A stretch of 64,000 bases of DNA from contig NZ_BNAQ01000002.1 in the NCBI RefSeq assembly GCF_014653575.1, positions 124,001 through 188,000 of the forward strand. The letters are read 5' to 3'. Both the position numbers and the translations under genes were made by a program. The notes under the pieces were generated by a model. The model ran no database searches and was not told the DNA's origin. It was given only the letters and a program-made list of their open reading frames with translations. Position 1 is the first letter of the stretch, and each line of letters opens with the position of its first letter. Shown piece after piece: positions 9,204 to 18,416 of this stretch. The stretch is from Sphingomonas glacialis. Its GTDB lineage: Bacteria > Pseudomonadota > Alphaproteobacteria > Sphingomonadales > Sphingomonadaceae.

Positions 9204-9233
9204 CTACTCCCATGCCACACGCGCTTCGCGACA

Positions 9234-9262
9234 CAAAAAGGGCCGCCGCTTTCGCGGCGACC
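9234..9262 (-). terminator. Intrinsic terminator after the TonB receptor gene
   Basis: On the minus strand GTCGCCGC, a GAAA loop and GCGGCGGC form an 8-bp stem (one G-U pair) followed by CCTTTTTG. It lies about 30 bases after the receptor stop codon. Confidence 0.75.
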
Positions 9263-9289
9263 CCAAGGTGTCGTTCCGATCGAAGCCGA

Positions 9290-12200
9290 TCAGAAGTTCG
9301 CGGTGACACCTGCGTACAGGCGGCGACCGATATTGTCGAAGATCGCCGTGCCGCCGCCGATGCCGGTCGAGCCGTAGGGCGGCTGCCGGTCGAAGGCGTT
9401 GTCGATGCCGACATAGAAGGTCGACTTCGGCGTCACGTTCACGCCCAGGCGGAAATCGTGATAATCGACCGCCGGGTAGTAGTTGTTCGGATACTGGTTC
9501 GGGTTGGTCGGCGCGCGACCCTGAACCGTGTTCACCGTCTCGTAATCGCCGATCAGCTGCGGCGAGATGTAACGCACCTGATAGTTCATGAAGAGCTTGT
9601 TGTAGGTGAAGCCGAAGCTGGCGTTGACGCGATCCTTCGGAATGCCGACGGTCGTGTTGTAGCGCGTGATATAGGTCGGATCGGTCGGGTCCGTGAACGC
9701 GTCGTTCAGGATCGAATGGCTCCACACAACATGCACCGTGGCGCCGAAGTCACCGAACTTGTGGCGATAGGTGACGTCGGTGTTGATGCCGCGCGCCTGA
9801 AGCTTGGCGTAGTTGAGCGACGAGGCGAGCAGGCTGCCCTCGATGATGCGGAACGGCTCTTCGCCGCCCGAACCACCCGTTGCACCGGCACGCTTGAACT
9901 GGCCGCAGAACTGGTTGTTCGGGTTCGACAGATCATAACACTGATCGACGATCGTCTGCCCATCGACCGACTGAATCACGTTGTCGACCTTGATGTCGTA
10001 GTAATCGACGCTCAGGACGAGGTCGCGGACCGGCTGCAACACCACACCCGCCGTGATCGAGCGCGATTCTTCCGCCTTCAGATCGGGGTTGCCACCGCTG
10101 CGGTACACCAGCGACTGGTTGTACGCATAGTTGTAGCCCGCCGGACGCCCTGCAGCGGCACAGTTCGCTGCGCGGTTGGCCGAGCCCTCCGCGATGTGAT
10201 CCGCAGCGCACGGATCGATGAAGCCCGGCGCGAAGTTCTGGCCCTGCGGGGTGTAGAGCTCGGCCAGGTTCGGCGCACGGACCGCGATGTTGTACGATCC
10301 ACGGAACGTGATCTGATCGATCGGCTTGTAGGTCCCGGTCGCATTGTACGTCCAAGTCGTGCCCGCCGAACCCTTATAGTTCGAAACGCGTGCAGCCGAA
10401 CCGACGGTCAGTTCCTTGGCGAACGGCAGATCGCGGAGCAGCGGCAGCTGAACCTCGGCGAACGCTTCCTTCACCTCGAACGACGTCGGCGTGAAGGCCG
10501 GGATCGCATTGTAGAAATAATAGCCGTTCGCGACCCCAGCATCCTGCGCATAGCGCGCGGTTTCACGACGATATTCGCCACCGACCGAGCCGCGGATCGG
10601 GCCGCCCGGCAAGTTGAAGAAGGCACCCGTATCGCCCGCGATAGTACCCACGATGTCGAGCTGCGTCAGCTTTCCAGAAGCCGAGATCGAGTTGAGCAGG
10701 TAGCTCTTGGCAGCTTGCGAAATGTTGCCGTTGCCGAACGGATTGATCGGAACGCACGCCGCGATGTCGCGCGCCAGGTTGGCGGCATCGCCGTTGAGAT
10801 CGGTACCGGCACGGGCAGCGCTGATCTGCGAACCGCAGACGATCTGGCCCGATGCGTTCCGCTGCGCGTCCATTGCGAGCAGGAAACGCTGGGTGTTCAT
10901 CACGCCTTCGAGGCGGGTGTTCTCGATGAACTCGCCATAGTTCGCCGAAACCTCATAGTTGAGGTGGCTGCTGAGATCACCCCGGACGCCGCCGACGATA
11001 CGATACGTGTCGCGCGTCGCCGATTCGGTACGCGTGCCGAGATCGGTCAGGTTGCGGCGCAGCGTGAAGCGCGTCGCCCCCGTGATGTTCGCTGGGTTGG
11101 CGCCACCGGCAACCAATGCCGAGATGATCTGCGCGCGCGCCTGAGTCGACAAATACGGATTGTCGAGGTTCGGCCGCTCATAGGTCGACAGCGGTGCCGA
11201 ATAGCCGAACGCGCTGCCGATCGTCGAACCGGTGATGAACGCCGGACCCGAGGAGCCCTGCCCGACCGAATTGGTGCGCACGAAGCTCGCTTCGACGAAC
11301 GGGATGAACGCCTTCGAGACTTCGAAATGGCCGATCAAGTTCGCCGAATAGCGATCGAGTTCGGGGTAGAGCTGGACCAGCGTGTTTTCACGCCCGGTGT
11401 TGCCGTTGCCGCCAATGAACGAGCTGCCCGAGGGCGAACCCGCCGTCGGCGCGAGACCGACGCGCGTGCCGGTCTGCTGCACCAGCGAACCGTCCGGCTG
11501 GAACAGGTAGTTGCAGGTGAACGCCCGGCCCTGCGAATCGCGGCCGCATGCGCCCGTCGTGCTGCCGAAGGCGACGAGGCCGCCATCGGAGATCGTGCCG
11601 GTGCGACGGTCGTTGAAGAACTGGTTGTTGGCAGGCCCGGACGTGTTCGCACCGCCGGCCGAGTTCACCAGCACGAAGCCGTTGCTGCTGGCATAGTTCG
11701 AACGGTCCGAAGCGTAGAGGCTGTTCTGCCGCGCATATTCGAGATCGATCGCGATGTTGCCGCGGCCGTCGGCGAAATTCTTGCCGGCGAGCAGGCTGCC
11801 ATAATAGGATCCGGCATCGCCGTGCGGGGTGATGTTACCCTGGCCGCGAACCTGCAGACCTTCGAAATGATCCTTGAGGACGAAGTTCACGACGCCAGCG
11901 ATCGCGTCCGAACCATAGATTGCCGAGCTGCCGCCGGTGACGATGTCGACACGCTCGATCAGGTCGCTCGGGATGGTGTTGATGTCGGTCGAGACCGCGT
12001 TGTTGAGCACGTCCGAAGCGACGTGACGGCGGCCGTTGACGAGGACCAGCGTGCGCTGCGTACCCAGACCGTAGAGATCGATCAGGTTGAGGCCGGCGGT
12101 GCCGAGGAAACGAGTCGAGTTTGCCTGGCTGAACGTGTTGGCAGTGCCGGGCAGCTTGTTGAGCACTTCACCGATGTTGGTCGTGCCGGTCTGCAGCAAT

Positions 12201-12439
12201 TCGGCAGCGCTGATCGAGTTGATCGGAACCGCGGACGCGCCGTTCGGATTGCGGATGCGCGATCCGGTGACGACGATCTCGCCGGTCGTGTCGTCGGCAG
12301 TGGCTGGCTGGGTGGTCGGCGGCACGGCGCCGGGGGTTGGCGCGGCGTCTTGCGCGACCGCAGAGCTGGCCGTGACGATCGCGAAGAGCGAAGCCGACAA
12401 AGCGAGCATCGCCCTGCCACGAGGTGTTCCTACAAGCAT
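9290..12439 (-). CDS. TonB-dependent outer-membrane receptor
   Basis: The 1,049-residue protein starts with a signal peptide (hydrophobic ALSASLFAIVTASSAVAQ), then a TonB-box/plug region beginning GEIVVTGSRIRNPNG. The plug contains VDIVTGGSSAIYGSDAIAGVVNFVLK, and the long beta-barrel ends in aromatic NF, as expected for an outer-membrane barrel. A ribosome-binding-like AGGGATG precedes the ATG. It imports an unidentified large substrate using TonB energy. Sphingomonads carry many such receptors, and nothing here fixes the ligand. The terminator at 9234-9262 separates it from the oxygenase gene, although some readthrough is possible. Confidence 0.92.
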   Translation of the reverse strand: MLVGTPRGRAMLALSASLFAIVTASSAVAQDAAPTPGAVPPTTQPATADDTTGEIVVTGSRIRNPNGASAVPINSISAAELLQTGTTNIGEVLNKLPGTANTFSQANSTRFLGTAGLNLIDLYGLGTQRTLVLVNGRRHVASDVLNNAVSTDINTIPSDLIERVDIVTGGSSAIYGSDAIAGVVNFVLKDHFEGLQVRGQGNITPHGDAGSYYGSLLAGKNFADGRGNIAIDLEYARQNSLYASDRSNYASSNGFVLVNSAGGANTSGPANNQFFNDRRTGTISDGGLVAFGSTTGACGRDSQGRAFTCNYLFQPDGSLVQQTGTRVGLAPTAGSPSGSSFIGGNGNTGRENTLVQLYPELDRYSANLIGHFEVSKAFIPFVEASFVRTNSVGQGSSGPAFITGSTIGSAFGYSAPLSTYERPNLDNPYLSTQARAQIISALVAGGANPANITGATRFTLRRNLTDLGTRTESATRDTYRIVGGVRGDLSSHLNYEVSANYGEFIENTRLEGVMNTQRFLLAMDAQRNASGQIVCGSQISAARAGTDLNGDAANLARDIAACVPINPFGNGNISQAAKSYLLNSISASGKLTQLDIVGTIAGDTGAFFNLPGGPIRGSVGGEYRRETARYAQDAGVANGYYFYNAIPAFTPTSFEVKEAFAEVQLPLLRDLPFAKELTVGSAARVSNYKGSAGTTWTYNATGTYKPIDQITFRGSYNIAVRAPNLAELYTPQGQNFAPGFIDPCAADHIAEGSANRAANCAAAGRPAGYNYAYNQSLVYRSGGNPDLKAEESRSITAGVVLQPVRDLVLSVDYYDIKVDNVIQSVDGQTIVDQCYDLSNPNNQFCGQFKRAGATGGSGGEEPFRIIEGSLLASSLNYAKLQARGINTDVTYRHKFGDFGATVHVVWSHSILNDAFTDPTDPTYITRYNTTVGIPKDRVNASFGFTYNKLFMNYQVRYISPQLIGDYETVNTVQGRAPTNPNQYPNNYYPAVDYHDFRLGVNVTPKSTFYVGIDNAFDRQPPYGSTGIGGGTAIFDNIGRRLYAGVTANF

Positions 12440-12713
12440 TTCACATCCCTGAATTGGTTCGGCATCTCTATGCCGATTGCTAGGATGATGAATGGCTGAC
12501 GAATGCTTGCAAAGGTGTTTGATGGCGTATGTGTCTGATTGTCTGCGATATGTGTCGGCGCCGCCACAGAACTTCCGATCTGGTCCTTTTGCAGCGATGC
12601 GAAAATGCCGGCACGCAAAAGCACCGGGCCGCCGCTAAATACGCGGCGTCGGTCTCGTGCAACACGGATTTTCAGCGGCGCACACCGCGCGCCGCCGCAA
12701 CCGTCCGTCTCGT
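12440..12713. other. Promoter region of the TonB receptor gene
   Basis: This 274-bp stretch has no credible gene. It should contain the receptor promoter and the 3' end of the dnaX-ybaB transcript. Near 12630-12650 the minus strand has a GCCGC/GCGGC hairpin, with TGCTTTTGC some bases later, a possible weak terminator for ybaB. Confidence 0.4.
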
Positions 12714-13037
12714 TCAGAACGGGAGCTTGAAGCCCGGCGGCAGCGGAATGCCGCTCGTCATCTTCGCCATTTCCGCACCCGACGCCGCATCGGCCTTGAC
12801 CTTCGCGTCGTTGAACGCCGCGATCACCAGATCCTCGACCATCTGCTTCTCGCTCGGCTGGAGCAGCGACGGGTCGATCTCGATCCCGATGATCCGCCCC
12901 TTGGCCGACGCCCGCACCTTTACGAGCCCGCCGCCGGCGGCGCCCTCGACCTCGATCTTGTCGAGCCCGTCCTGCGCCTTGGTCAGCTCGGCCTGGACGT
13001 TCTGCGCCATCGCCATGATATCTTCGATGCTCTTCAT
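12714..13037 (-). CDS. YbaB/EbfC nucleoid-associated protein
   Basis: This 107-residue protein matches the YbaB family, dimeric DNA-binding proteins found next to dnaX in most bacteria. Visible features are the N-terminal helix with MAMAQNVQAELTKAQDGLDK, the central EVEGAAGGGLVKV strand turn and the EKQMVEDLVIAAFNDAK helix. Its ATG overlaps the dnaX stop by four bases (ATGA), so the two genes are co-translated. Confidence 0.93.
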   Translation of the reverse strand: MKSIEDIMAMAQNVQAELTKAQDGLDKIEVEGAAGGGLVKVRASAKGRIIGIEIDPSLLQPSEKQMVEDLVIAAFNDAKVKADAASGAEMAKMTSGIPLPPGFKLPF

Positions 13038-14686
13038 GCGGTATGTCTCCTTTTTTCGAGCAAGCTCTTGATCTCGGTCTCGGGCAGCTCGGCGCCCGGG
13101 AAAGCGGCAAACGCCGCTTCGATCATCGGGCTTGCCAAGATGCTGGCCTTGAAACTCTCATATTGGGCTGCTTCGGCCTCGCGCAATGTCGGCCGGCCGG
13201 GTTTGGGCGACGTCGTGATCTTCCACGCGCGGCGCGTGAGCGCTTTGAGCGCGGCACCGAGATCACCGACCAGATCGGCCGGCAGCGGTCGCGCGTTGCT
13301 CAGCACGAGCTCGGCCTCGACGATGCTGATCACGCTCGCATGATGCACGATCCGCGACGACAGCGCGAGTTCGCCGGCATCCTCGAGCAGCGCGACGATC
13401 CCCTCGACCGTGCTCGGCAAGACCGCCTCGGCGGCGGGCGCCTGCGCCGGTGCGGCGGCGGCTTGCGCGACCGGCGCCGCCATCATCGGCGCGCCCGCCG
13501 CGATCATCCGCGCGAGCTCGCCCGGATCGGGCAGGCTCGAGGCATGGACAAGCCGCAACAACGCCATCTCGCACGCCTCGATCGGCATCGCCGCGCGGGC
13601 GACTTCGTCATGGCCCTTGAGCAGCAACTGCCACAGCCGGTGGAGCACCGCGAACGACAGCGTCTCGGCCCAGCCGACCAGCGCCTCGCGCTCTTCGGTC
13701 GCCTGCCCCGCTTCCTGCGTCGCGCCAAGCTTCACCAGCGTCGTCGCATGGACCGTTTCGAGCAGCCCGCGCAGTACGCCGAGCGGATCGACGCCGAGAT
13801 CGTATTGCCGGCGAAGCGCGGCAAGCGCGCCAACGCCGTCGCTCGCGATCAGCAACGCCATCAAGTCACGGATCGCACCGCGATCGGACAGGCCGAGCAT
13901 GTCGCGCACCGCCGCCGCACTCACCGCGCCGCCGTCCATATCGGCATGCGCGATCGCCTGGTCGAGGATCGACAGCCCGTCGCGCGCCGAGCCTTCCGCC
14001 GCCCGCGCGATCAGCCCCAAGGCCTCGGGCTCGGCCTCGACGCCTTCGGCCTTCGACACGCGCGCGAAATGCTCGGCGAGCTTCTCGGCCGGGATGCGGC
14101 GCAGATCGAAGCGCTGGCAGCGCGACAGCACCGTCACCGGCACCTTGTTGACCTCGGTCGTCGCGAGCACGAACTTCACGCCCTCGGCCGGCTCCTCGAG
14201 CGTCTTGAGCAACGCGTTGAACGCGTTCTTCGACAGCATGTGGACTTCGTCGATGATGTAGATCTTGTAGCGCGCGACGAACGCCGTCATCCGCGAGGCA
14301 TCGATCACCGCGCGCATGTCGTCGACGCCGGTATGGCTCGCGGCGTCCATCTCGATCACGTCGATATGCCGCCCCTCGGCGATCCCGACGCACGGCTCGC
14401 ACACGCCGCACGGGTCGATCGTCGGGCCGCCTGTGCCGTCGGGCCCGATGCAATTGAGCGCCTTCGCCAGCAGCCGCGCGGTCGAGGTCTTGCCGACGCC
14501 GCGGACGCCGGTCAGCAGGAAGGCATGCGCGAGGCGCCCGCGCCGGATCGCATTGCCGAGCGTGGTGACCATCGCATCCTGGCCGATCAGTTCGCCAAAG
14601 GTCTGCGGTCGATATTTGCGCGCGAGGACGCGGTACGCGTCCTTCGAGGCGGTGACGGGAAGGTCGAGATCGAAGGAGTCGGACAT
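13034..14686 (-). CDS. dnaX: DNA polymerase III subunit gamma/tau
   Basis: DnaX is the clamp-loader ATPase of the replicative polymerase. The protein has the Walker A loop GVRGVGKTS, a zinc knuckle (CGVCEPC near residue 95-101), the IIDEVHML Walker B, and the LSRCQRFDLRRI sensor/arginine region, followed by an Ala/Pro linker near residue 400 and a short tau-like C-terminus. At 550 aa it is on the short side. I saw no clear slippery sequence for programmed frameshifting. It forms an operon with ybaB downstream. Confidence 0.94.
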   Translation of the reverse strand: MSDSFDLDLPVTASKDAYRVLARKYRPQTFGELIGQDAMVTTLGNAIRRGRLAHAFLLTGVRGVGKTSTARLLAKALNCIGPDGTGGPTIDPCGVCEPCVGIAEGRHIDVIEMDAASHTGVDDMRAVIDASRMTAFVARYKIYIIDEVHMLSKNAFNALLKTLEEPAEGVKFVLATTEVNKVPVTVLSRCQRFDLRRIPAEKLAEHFARVSKAEGVEAEPEALGLIARAAEGSARDGLSILDQAIAHADMDGGAVSAAAVRDMLGLSDRGAIRDLMALLIASDGVGALAALRRQYDLGVDPLGVLRGLLETVHATTLVKLGATQEAGQATEEREALVGWAETLSFAVLHRLWQLLLKGHDEVARAAMPIEACEMALLRLVHASSLPDPGELARMIAAGAPMMAAPVAQAAAAPAQAPAAEAVLPSTVEGIVALLEDAGELALSSRIVHHASVISIVEAELVLSNARPLPADLVGDLGAALKALTRRAWKITTSPKPGRPTLREAEAAQYESFKASILASPMIEAAFAAFPGAELPETEIKSLLEKRRHTA

Positions 14687-14765
14687 CGCCGGGCGGTCTA
14701 GCGCGGCGGGCGCGCCGTGTCGAAGGGTTGGTGCGCGACGCGGCGATTAGCGCGCCCGGCTCCGC

Positions 14766-16316
14766 TCAGGCAAGGAACAGCGCCGCCGCAATGAGCCCCG
14801 CTGCGATGAGCACCGCAGCCGCGATCCAGCGCCCCACCGTCAGGATCGCTGCCGCCGGATCGCTCTGCACCGGTCCGGCGGGGTCCGCCTCGAGCCGGCG
14901 GACCGCCGCGCGGACGAGCCGCGGCGCATCGTCGCCAAGCTTGATCACCTCCCACGCAAGCGCTTGCACGACCGGCGCCCAATGCTCCGACGACAGCCGC
15001 GCCTTGACGATTCGCAGGGTCGCGCGCTGCATCGCCGCCGAGAGATCGAAATCGGGCTCGATCGCTTGCAGCACGCCGTCGATCGTCACCAGCGCCTTGA
15101 AGATCAGCAGCAGATCGGGCGGCATCGTCATGCCTTCGTCGCGCATCAGCGGCAGCAGATCGCCGACGATCGGCGCGAGCAGCACGCGACCGCCGCCGTG
15201 ACGGACGATCAGCCGCTCCGCCGCCGCCTGCACGCGCTCGCGCGGCACGCCGCTCCCCGCCGACCATATCGCCAGCACATCGGCCAGCTGCGCCGGATCG
15301 GACCGCGACAGCGCTTGGACGAAACCGATGAATTCCTCGCGCCGCCGCGGCGAGACATGGCCGATCATCCCGAGATCGAGCAACGCGATGCGATTGCCCG
15401 GCAGGCACAGCAGATTGCCCGGATGCGGATCGCCGTGGAAGCGCCCGTTGACGAGCACCATGTCGAGCACGAGATCGGCTCCGAGCGCGGCGATCGCGCT
15501 CGGGTCGATCCCGGCGGCACGCAGCGTCGCGCCGTCGCGCGGCGGCACCCCCGCGACATAGTCCATCACCAGCAGCGTCTCCGACGTCCATTCCCAGTGG
15601 ATCTGCGGAATGACGATCCGCGCATCGTCGGCGAAATCGGCGCGCAGGCGGTCGGCGTTGCGCCCCTCCGCAGTGAAATCGAGTTCCTCGAGCACCGCCT
15701 CGGCCAATTGCCGGATCATCTCCGACGGCCGAAAACGCCGCGCCTCGACGCTACCCGTCTCGGCCAGCGCGGCGAGGTGCGCGATCAGGCGGAGATCCGC
15801 CTCCATCCGCGGGCGGATGTCGGGGCGCCGGATCTTGAGCACGACCGCGCTGCCATCGGTAAGCGTCGCGCGGTGCACTTGCGCCATCGACGCCGCGGCG
15901 AGCGGCGCGGGATCGAAGGTCGCGAACGCGGTTTCGGTCGATTGGCCGAGCGCCGCCTCGACCGCCGGGCGCAGCGTCTCGAACGGCAACGTCGGCGCAC
16001 GCGAATGGAGCAGCTCGAGTTCGGCGATCCATTCGGGCGTCAGCAAATCGCCGCGAGTCGCGAGGATCTGACCAAGCTTGACGAAGGTCGGGCCGAGTTC
16101 CTCGAGCGCGAGCCGCGTCCTGCGCGGCAGCGTGTTGGGCTCGTCGGGCAGCGCCGCATCGACCGGCGCGCGCTCGAGCCCGAGCTGCGCGAGCAATACC
16201 CCGAGCCCGAACCGCGACGCCACCTGGACGATCTCGCTCAGCCGCTGACGGTCGCGCCCGGCGACGAGGATCGTGGAGATAAGGCCGGTCATGCGGAAAA
16301 CTCGCGATTGCTTCAT
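14766..16316 (-). CDS. ABC1/UbiB-family atypical protein kinase
   Basis: The product (516 aa from this ATG; an in-frame ATG at 16292 removes eight residues) is an AarF/ABC1/UbiB kinase-like protein. The family KxGQ signature appears as FVKLGQILATRGDLL, followed by an Ala-rich nucleotide loop (AAASMAQVH), the catalytic FHGDPHPGNLL loop and the LLDLGMIG metal loop. Two hydrophobic segments at the C-terminus (WIAAAVLIAAGLIAAALFLA) suggest membrane anchoring. Such proteins support ubiquinone synthesis or lipid homeostasis. No other ubi gene is near, so I do not call it ubiB. There is no clear ribosome-binding site at either start. Confidence 0.82.
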   Translation of the reverse strand: MKQSRVFRMTGLISTILVAGRDRQRLSEIVQVASRFGLGVLLAQLGLERAPVDAALPDEPNTLPRRTRLALEELGPTFVKLGQILATRGDLLTPEWIAELELLHSRAPTLPFETLRPAVEAALGQSTETAFATFDPAPLAAASMAQVHRATLTDGSAVVLKIRRPDIRPRMEADLRLIAHLAALAETGSVEARRFRPSEMIRQLAEAVLEELDFTAEGRNADRLRADFADDARIVIPQIHWEWTSETLLVMDYVAGVPPRDGATLRAAGIDPSAIAALGADLVLDMVLVNGRFHGDPHPGNLLCLPGNRIALLDLGMIGHVSPRRREEFIGFVQALSRSDPAQLADVLAIWSAGSGVPRERVQAAAERLIVRHGGGRVLLAPIVGDLLPLMRDEGMTMPPDLLLIFKALVTIDGVLQAIEPDFDLSAAMQRATLRIVKARLSSEHWAPVVQALAWEVIKLGDDAPRLVRAAVRRLEADPAGPVQSDPAAAILTVGRWIAAAVLIAAGLIAAALFLA

Positions 16317-16563
16317 GGTCGAAACGATGCCGCCGCGGCGAAGGTTGCGCCGGGCGTAGCGCGATGAAACCGTGATGCAGCGCGATCGGTCGACCGGCAT
16401 GTCCGCGCCGCAGCGGCTGGAGAATCGGCTCCAGGCTTTGCTGCGGTCGGGCGGTTGAGTGGCGGCCCGGCTAAGCCGTGTCGTCGGACGGCGCTGGAGG
16501 CGCCGCCGGCCGCGCTTGCTGCGACCTCGCGCTACACCTGCGGTGCAGCGTGGCGGCTGCGCG

Positions 16564-16656
16564 GTGGGAGCCGGAACGACCCGTAGCGAAATCGTTGTGG
16601 CTGCTTCCTTCCGGATCTGACCAGGTTGGCGACGACTACGTCCGCCCGACTCCCGC
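16564..16656 (-). ncRNA. ffs: Signal recognition particle RNA (small bacterial type)
   Basis: The minus strand contains the nearly invariant SRP domain IV, GGTCAGATCCGGAAGGAAGC (about 16600-16620). The flanks pair as expected: GGGAGTCGG (16646-16654) with CCGGCTCCC (16566-16574), then GTAG with CTAC, closing one long rod-like hairpin of about 93 nt. It binds Ffh and targets membrane proteins to the translocon. The exact ends are estimated from the outer helix. The base A in TCAGATCC, where GGTCAGGTCC is usual, is a small variation. Confidence 0.93.
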
Positions 16657-16723
16657 GGCGCATATGGCGGGGTCGGGCGGCGGGATCAAGCCCGCTTTAT
16701 CGGCGGGGCTTGCCTAGCCGGTC

Positions 16724-16939
16724 TCAGTAGCGGACCGTGCGGCACGTGCGGATGCGCTTGTGATGGCGATAGGTCACCTTGCAGACGCGGCGCGTGTGGT
16801 TGCGGTAGCCGTTGTGGCGCTCGGTATGGACGGTCCGCGTCACGACGCGGTCGTGGCGGTTCTGCTGCGCGCTGGCGGCGGCGGGGACAAGGGCAGCGGC
16901 GGCGATCAGGCCAGCGGAAACGAGGGCTGCAAGCTTCAT
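16724..16939 (-). CDS. Small secreted basic protein, unknown function
   Basis: This 71-residue product has a clear signal peptide (MKLAALVSAGLIAAAALVPAAASAQQ) and a mature part of about 48 residues rich in Arg and His, with two Cys (RRVCKV and RTCRTV). The start is supported by GGAGAG six bases before ATG. I do not recognise the family; similar short His/Arg-rich periplasmic proteins are common in sphingomonads. It lies alone between ffs and the ferredoxin gene on the same strand. Confidence 0.65.
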   Translation of the reverse strand: MKLAALVSAGLIAAAALVPAAASAQQNRHDRVVTRTVHTERHNGYRNHTRRVCKVTYRHHKRIRTCRTVRY

Positions 16940-16983
16940 CAAATCTCTCCCAGTGGGTACCAAGGGGTACGCGAGCGTAATGA

Positions 16984-17316
16984 TCAACGGCCTTGCATGT
17001 TCCGAACTTCGCCGGGAATCCTGACAGTTAATTGATCGAGATCAGACGTGAGCAGGATCTGGCACGCGAGCCGGCTGGTCCGCGTTGCACCGGCCGCGAG
17101 GTCGAGCATATCCTCTTCATCCTCGCTCGGCGGCGGGAGCTTGGCGAAATCCTCGGCCGCGACGATGACGTGGCAGGTCGAGCAGGCCATCTGCCCCTCG
17201 CACGTTCCCTCGAGCGGCTGGCCATCGGCCTGCGCGACCTCGAGCAGCCGTGCGCCGGGCGCGGCATCGACCTCGCGCAGTGTCCCGTCGATTCCGATGA
17301 AGCGTACCAGCGTCAT
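16984..17316 (-). CDS. [2Fe-2S] ferredoxin, adrenodoxin/ISC type
   Basis: This 110-residue protein carries the four cluster ligands Cys39, Cys45, Cys48 (CEGQMACSTCHV) and Cys85 (SRLACQI) in the adrenodoxin pattern C-x5-C-x2-C-x36-C. Such ferredoxins supply electrons for Fe-S cluster assembly or to monooxygenases. The ATG overlaps the stop of the upstream cysteine desulfurase gene by four bases, so a role in cluster assembly is likely. The long upstream extension of the reading frame overlaps that gene and is not translated. Confidence 0.92.
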   Translation of the reverse strand: MTLVRFIGIDGTLREVDAAPGARLLEVAQADGQPLEGTCEGQMACSTCHVIVAAEDFAKLPPPSEDEEDMLDLAAGATRTSRLACQILLTSDLDQLTVRIPGEVRNMQGR

Positions 17317-18416
17317 GCCGCAATTCCTCCCGCGATCCGTTGCGCATCGGCGGCTGCCACGATCCGGTCGATCGCCTCGGCCAGCTCCGCCTCGGTCGTG
17401 TAGCGACCAAAGCCCAACCGGATGCTGGAGCGCGCCTGCGCTTCGGAGCGCCCGATCGCGCGCAGCACATGGCTCGATCGGCCCGAGCCACTCGCACAGG
17501 CCGACCCCGCCGAAAAGGCGATATCGCGGAGGTCGGACATCAACCGCGCGACGTCGAGCCCATCGCGGCGGATGTTGAGATTGCCGTGATAGCGCTGCTC
17601 GGTCGATCCGTTGATGTGCCACTCGGGGCCGAGGCGTTCGGTGGCGAGCGTCCACAGGCAGTCGACCTTGAGCGCGTCGGGATATTCCTCCGTCTGCAGC
17701 AGCCGCGCCGCTTCGCCGAACCCCGCACACAGCGCAGGCGACAGCGTGCCCGATCGTCCCGCAGCTTCCTGCGCGCCGCCATGCAGCAACGCCGCGAGCG
17801 TGACCCCCTTGCGGATCCACAGCGCCCCGATGCCCTTGGGTCCATAGACCTTGTGCGCCGACAGCGCGACGAGATCGCAGCTCGACGGAATCGAGACACG
17901 TCCGAACCCCTGCACCGCGTCGCACAGCATCAACGCACCGGCGCGATGCGCGATTTCGGCCAGTTCGGCGATCGGCTGGACCACGCCTATCTCGTTATTG
18001 ACCAGCATCGCCGCAACGAGCCCCGTCCCCGGCCCGATCGCCGCCTCCGCAACGCCCAGATCAACGAGCCCGTCCGTGCCGACCGGCAGGATGGTCACCG
18101 TGCGGCCGCGCGCGCGCTCGGCTTCGACCGTGTCGAGCACGGCGGCATGCTCGGTCGCCAGCGTGACGATCGACCCTTGCGTCCCCTTGATCGCCCAGTT
18201 GAGCGCCTCGGTCGCGCCGCTGGTGAAGGCGATATCGCCATCATCGCCAAAATGTTCGGCGATCCGCGACCGCGCGACCTCGACCACCGCCTTGGCCTTG
18301 CGCCCTGCGGCATGCGCCGAATGCGGGTTGGCGTGCTGGTCGCGCAGCCACGGCAGCATCGCGTCGAACGCCTCGGGCGCAAGCGGCGTGGTCGCCTGGT
18401 AATCGAGATAGATCAT
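17313..18416 (-). CDS. Cysteine desulfurase, second of a tandem pair
   Basis: This PLP enzyme takes sulfur from cysteine for Fe-S clusters and thiolation. The 367-aa product begins MIYLDYQATTPLAP, as IscS/NifS proteins do, binds PLP through the Lys in ALSAHKVYGPKG, and has the catalytic Cys in FSAGSACASGSG. The start overlaps the stop of the preceding paralogue by four bases. The two copies are clearly diverged rather than a recent duplication. It is followed directly by the ferredoxin gene. Confidence 0.9.
   Translation of the reverse strand: MIYLDYQATTPLAPEAFDAMLPWLRDQHANPHSAHAAGRKAKAVVEVARSRIAEHFGDDGDIAFTSGATEALNWAIKGTQGSIVTLATEHAAVLDTVEAERARGRTVTILPVGTDGLVDLGVAEAAIGPGTGLVAAMLVNNEIGVVQPIAELAEIAHRAGALMLCDAVQGFGRVSIPSSCDLVALSAHKVYGPKGIGALWIRKGVTLAALLHGGAQEAAGRSGTLSPALCAGFGEAARLLQTEEYPDALKVDCLWTLATERLGPEWHINGSTEQRYHGNLNIRRDGLDVARLMSDLRDIAFSAGSACASGSGRSSHVLRAIGRSEAQARSSIRLGFGRYTTEAELAEAIDRIVAAADAQRIAGGIAA

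Noticed and set aside
8999..12499. 1,166-codon plus-strand frame opposite the TonB receptor
   Set aside because: Composition (RRxRD-rich, no motifs) is that of an antisense frame; the receptor has signal, plug and barrel.
16401..16560. Small protein gene in the plus-strand frame beside ffs
   Set aside because: The only frame is Cys/Arg/Ala-rich and runs through the SRP RNA; no ribosome-binding site.
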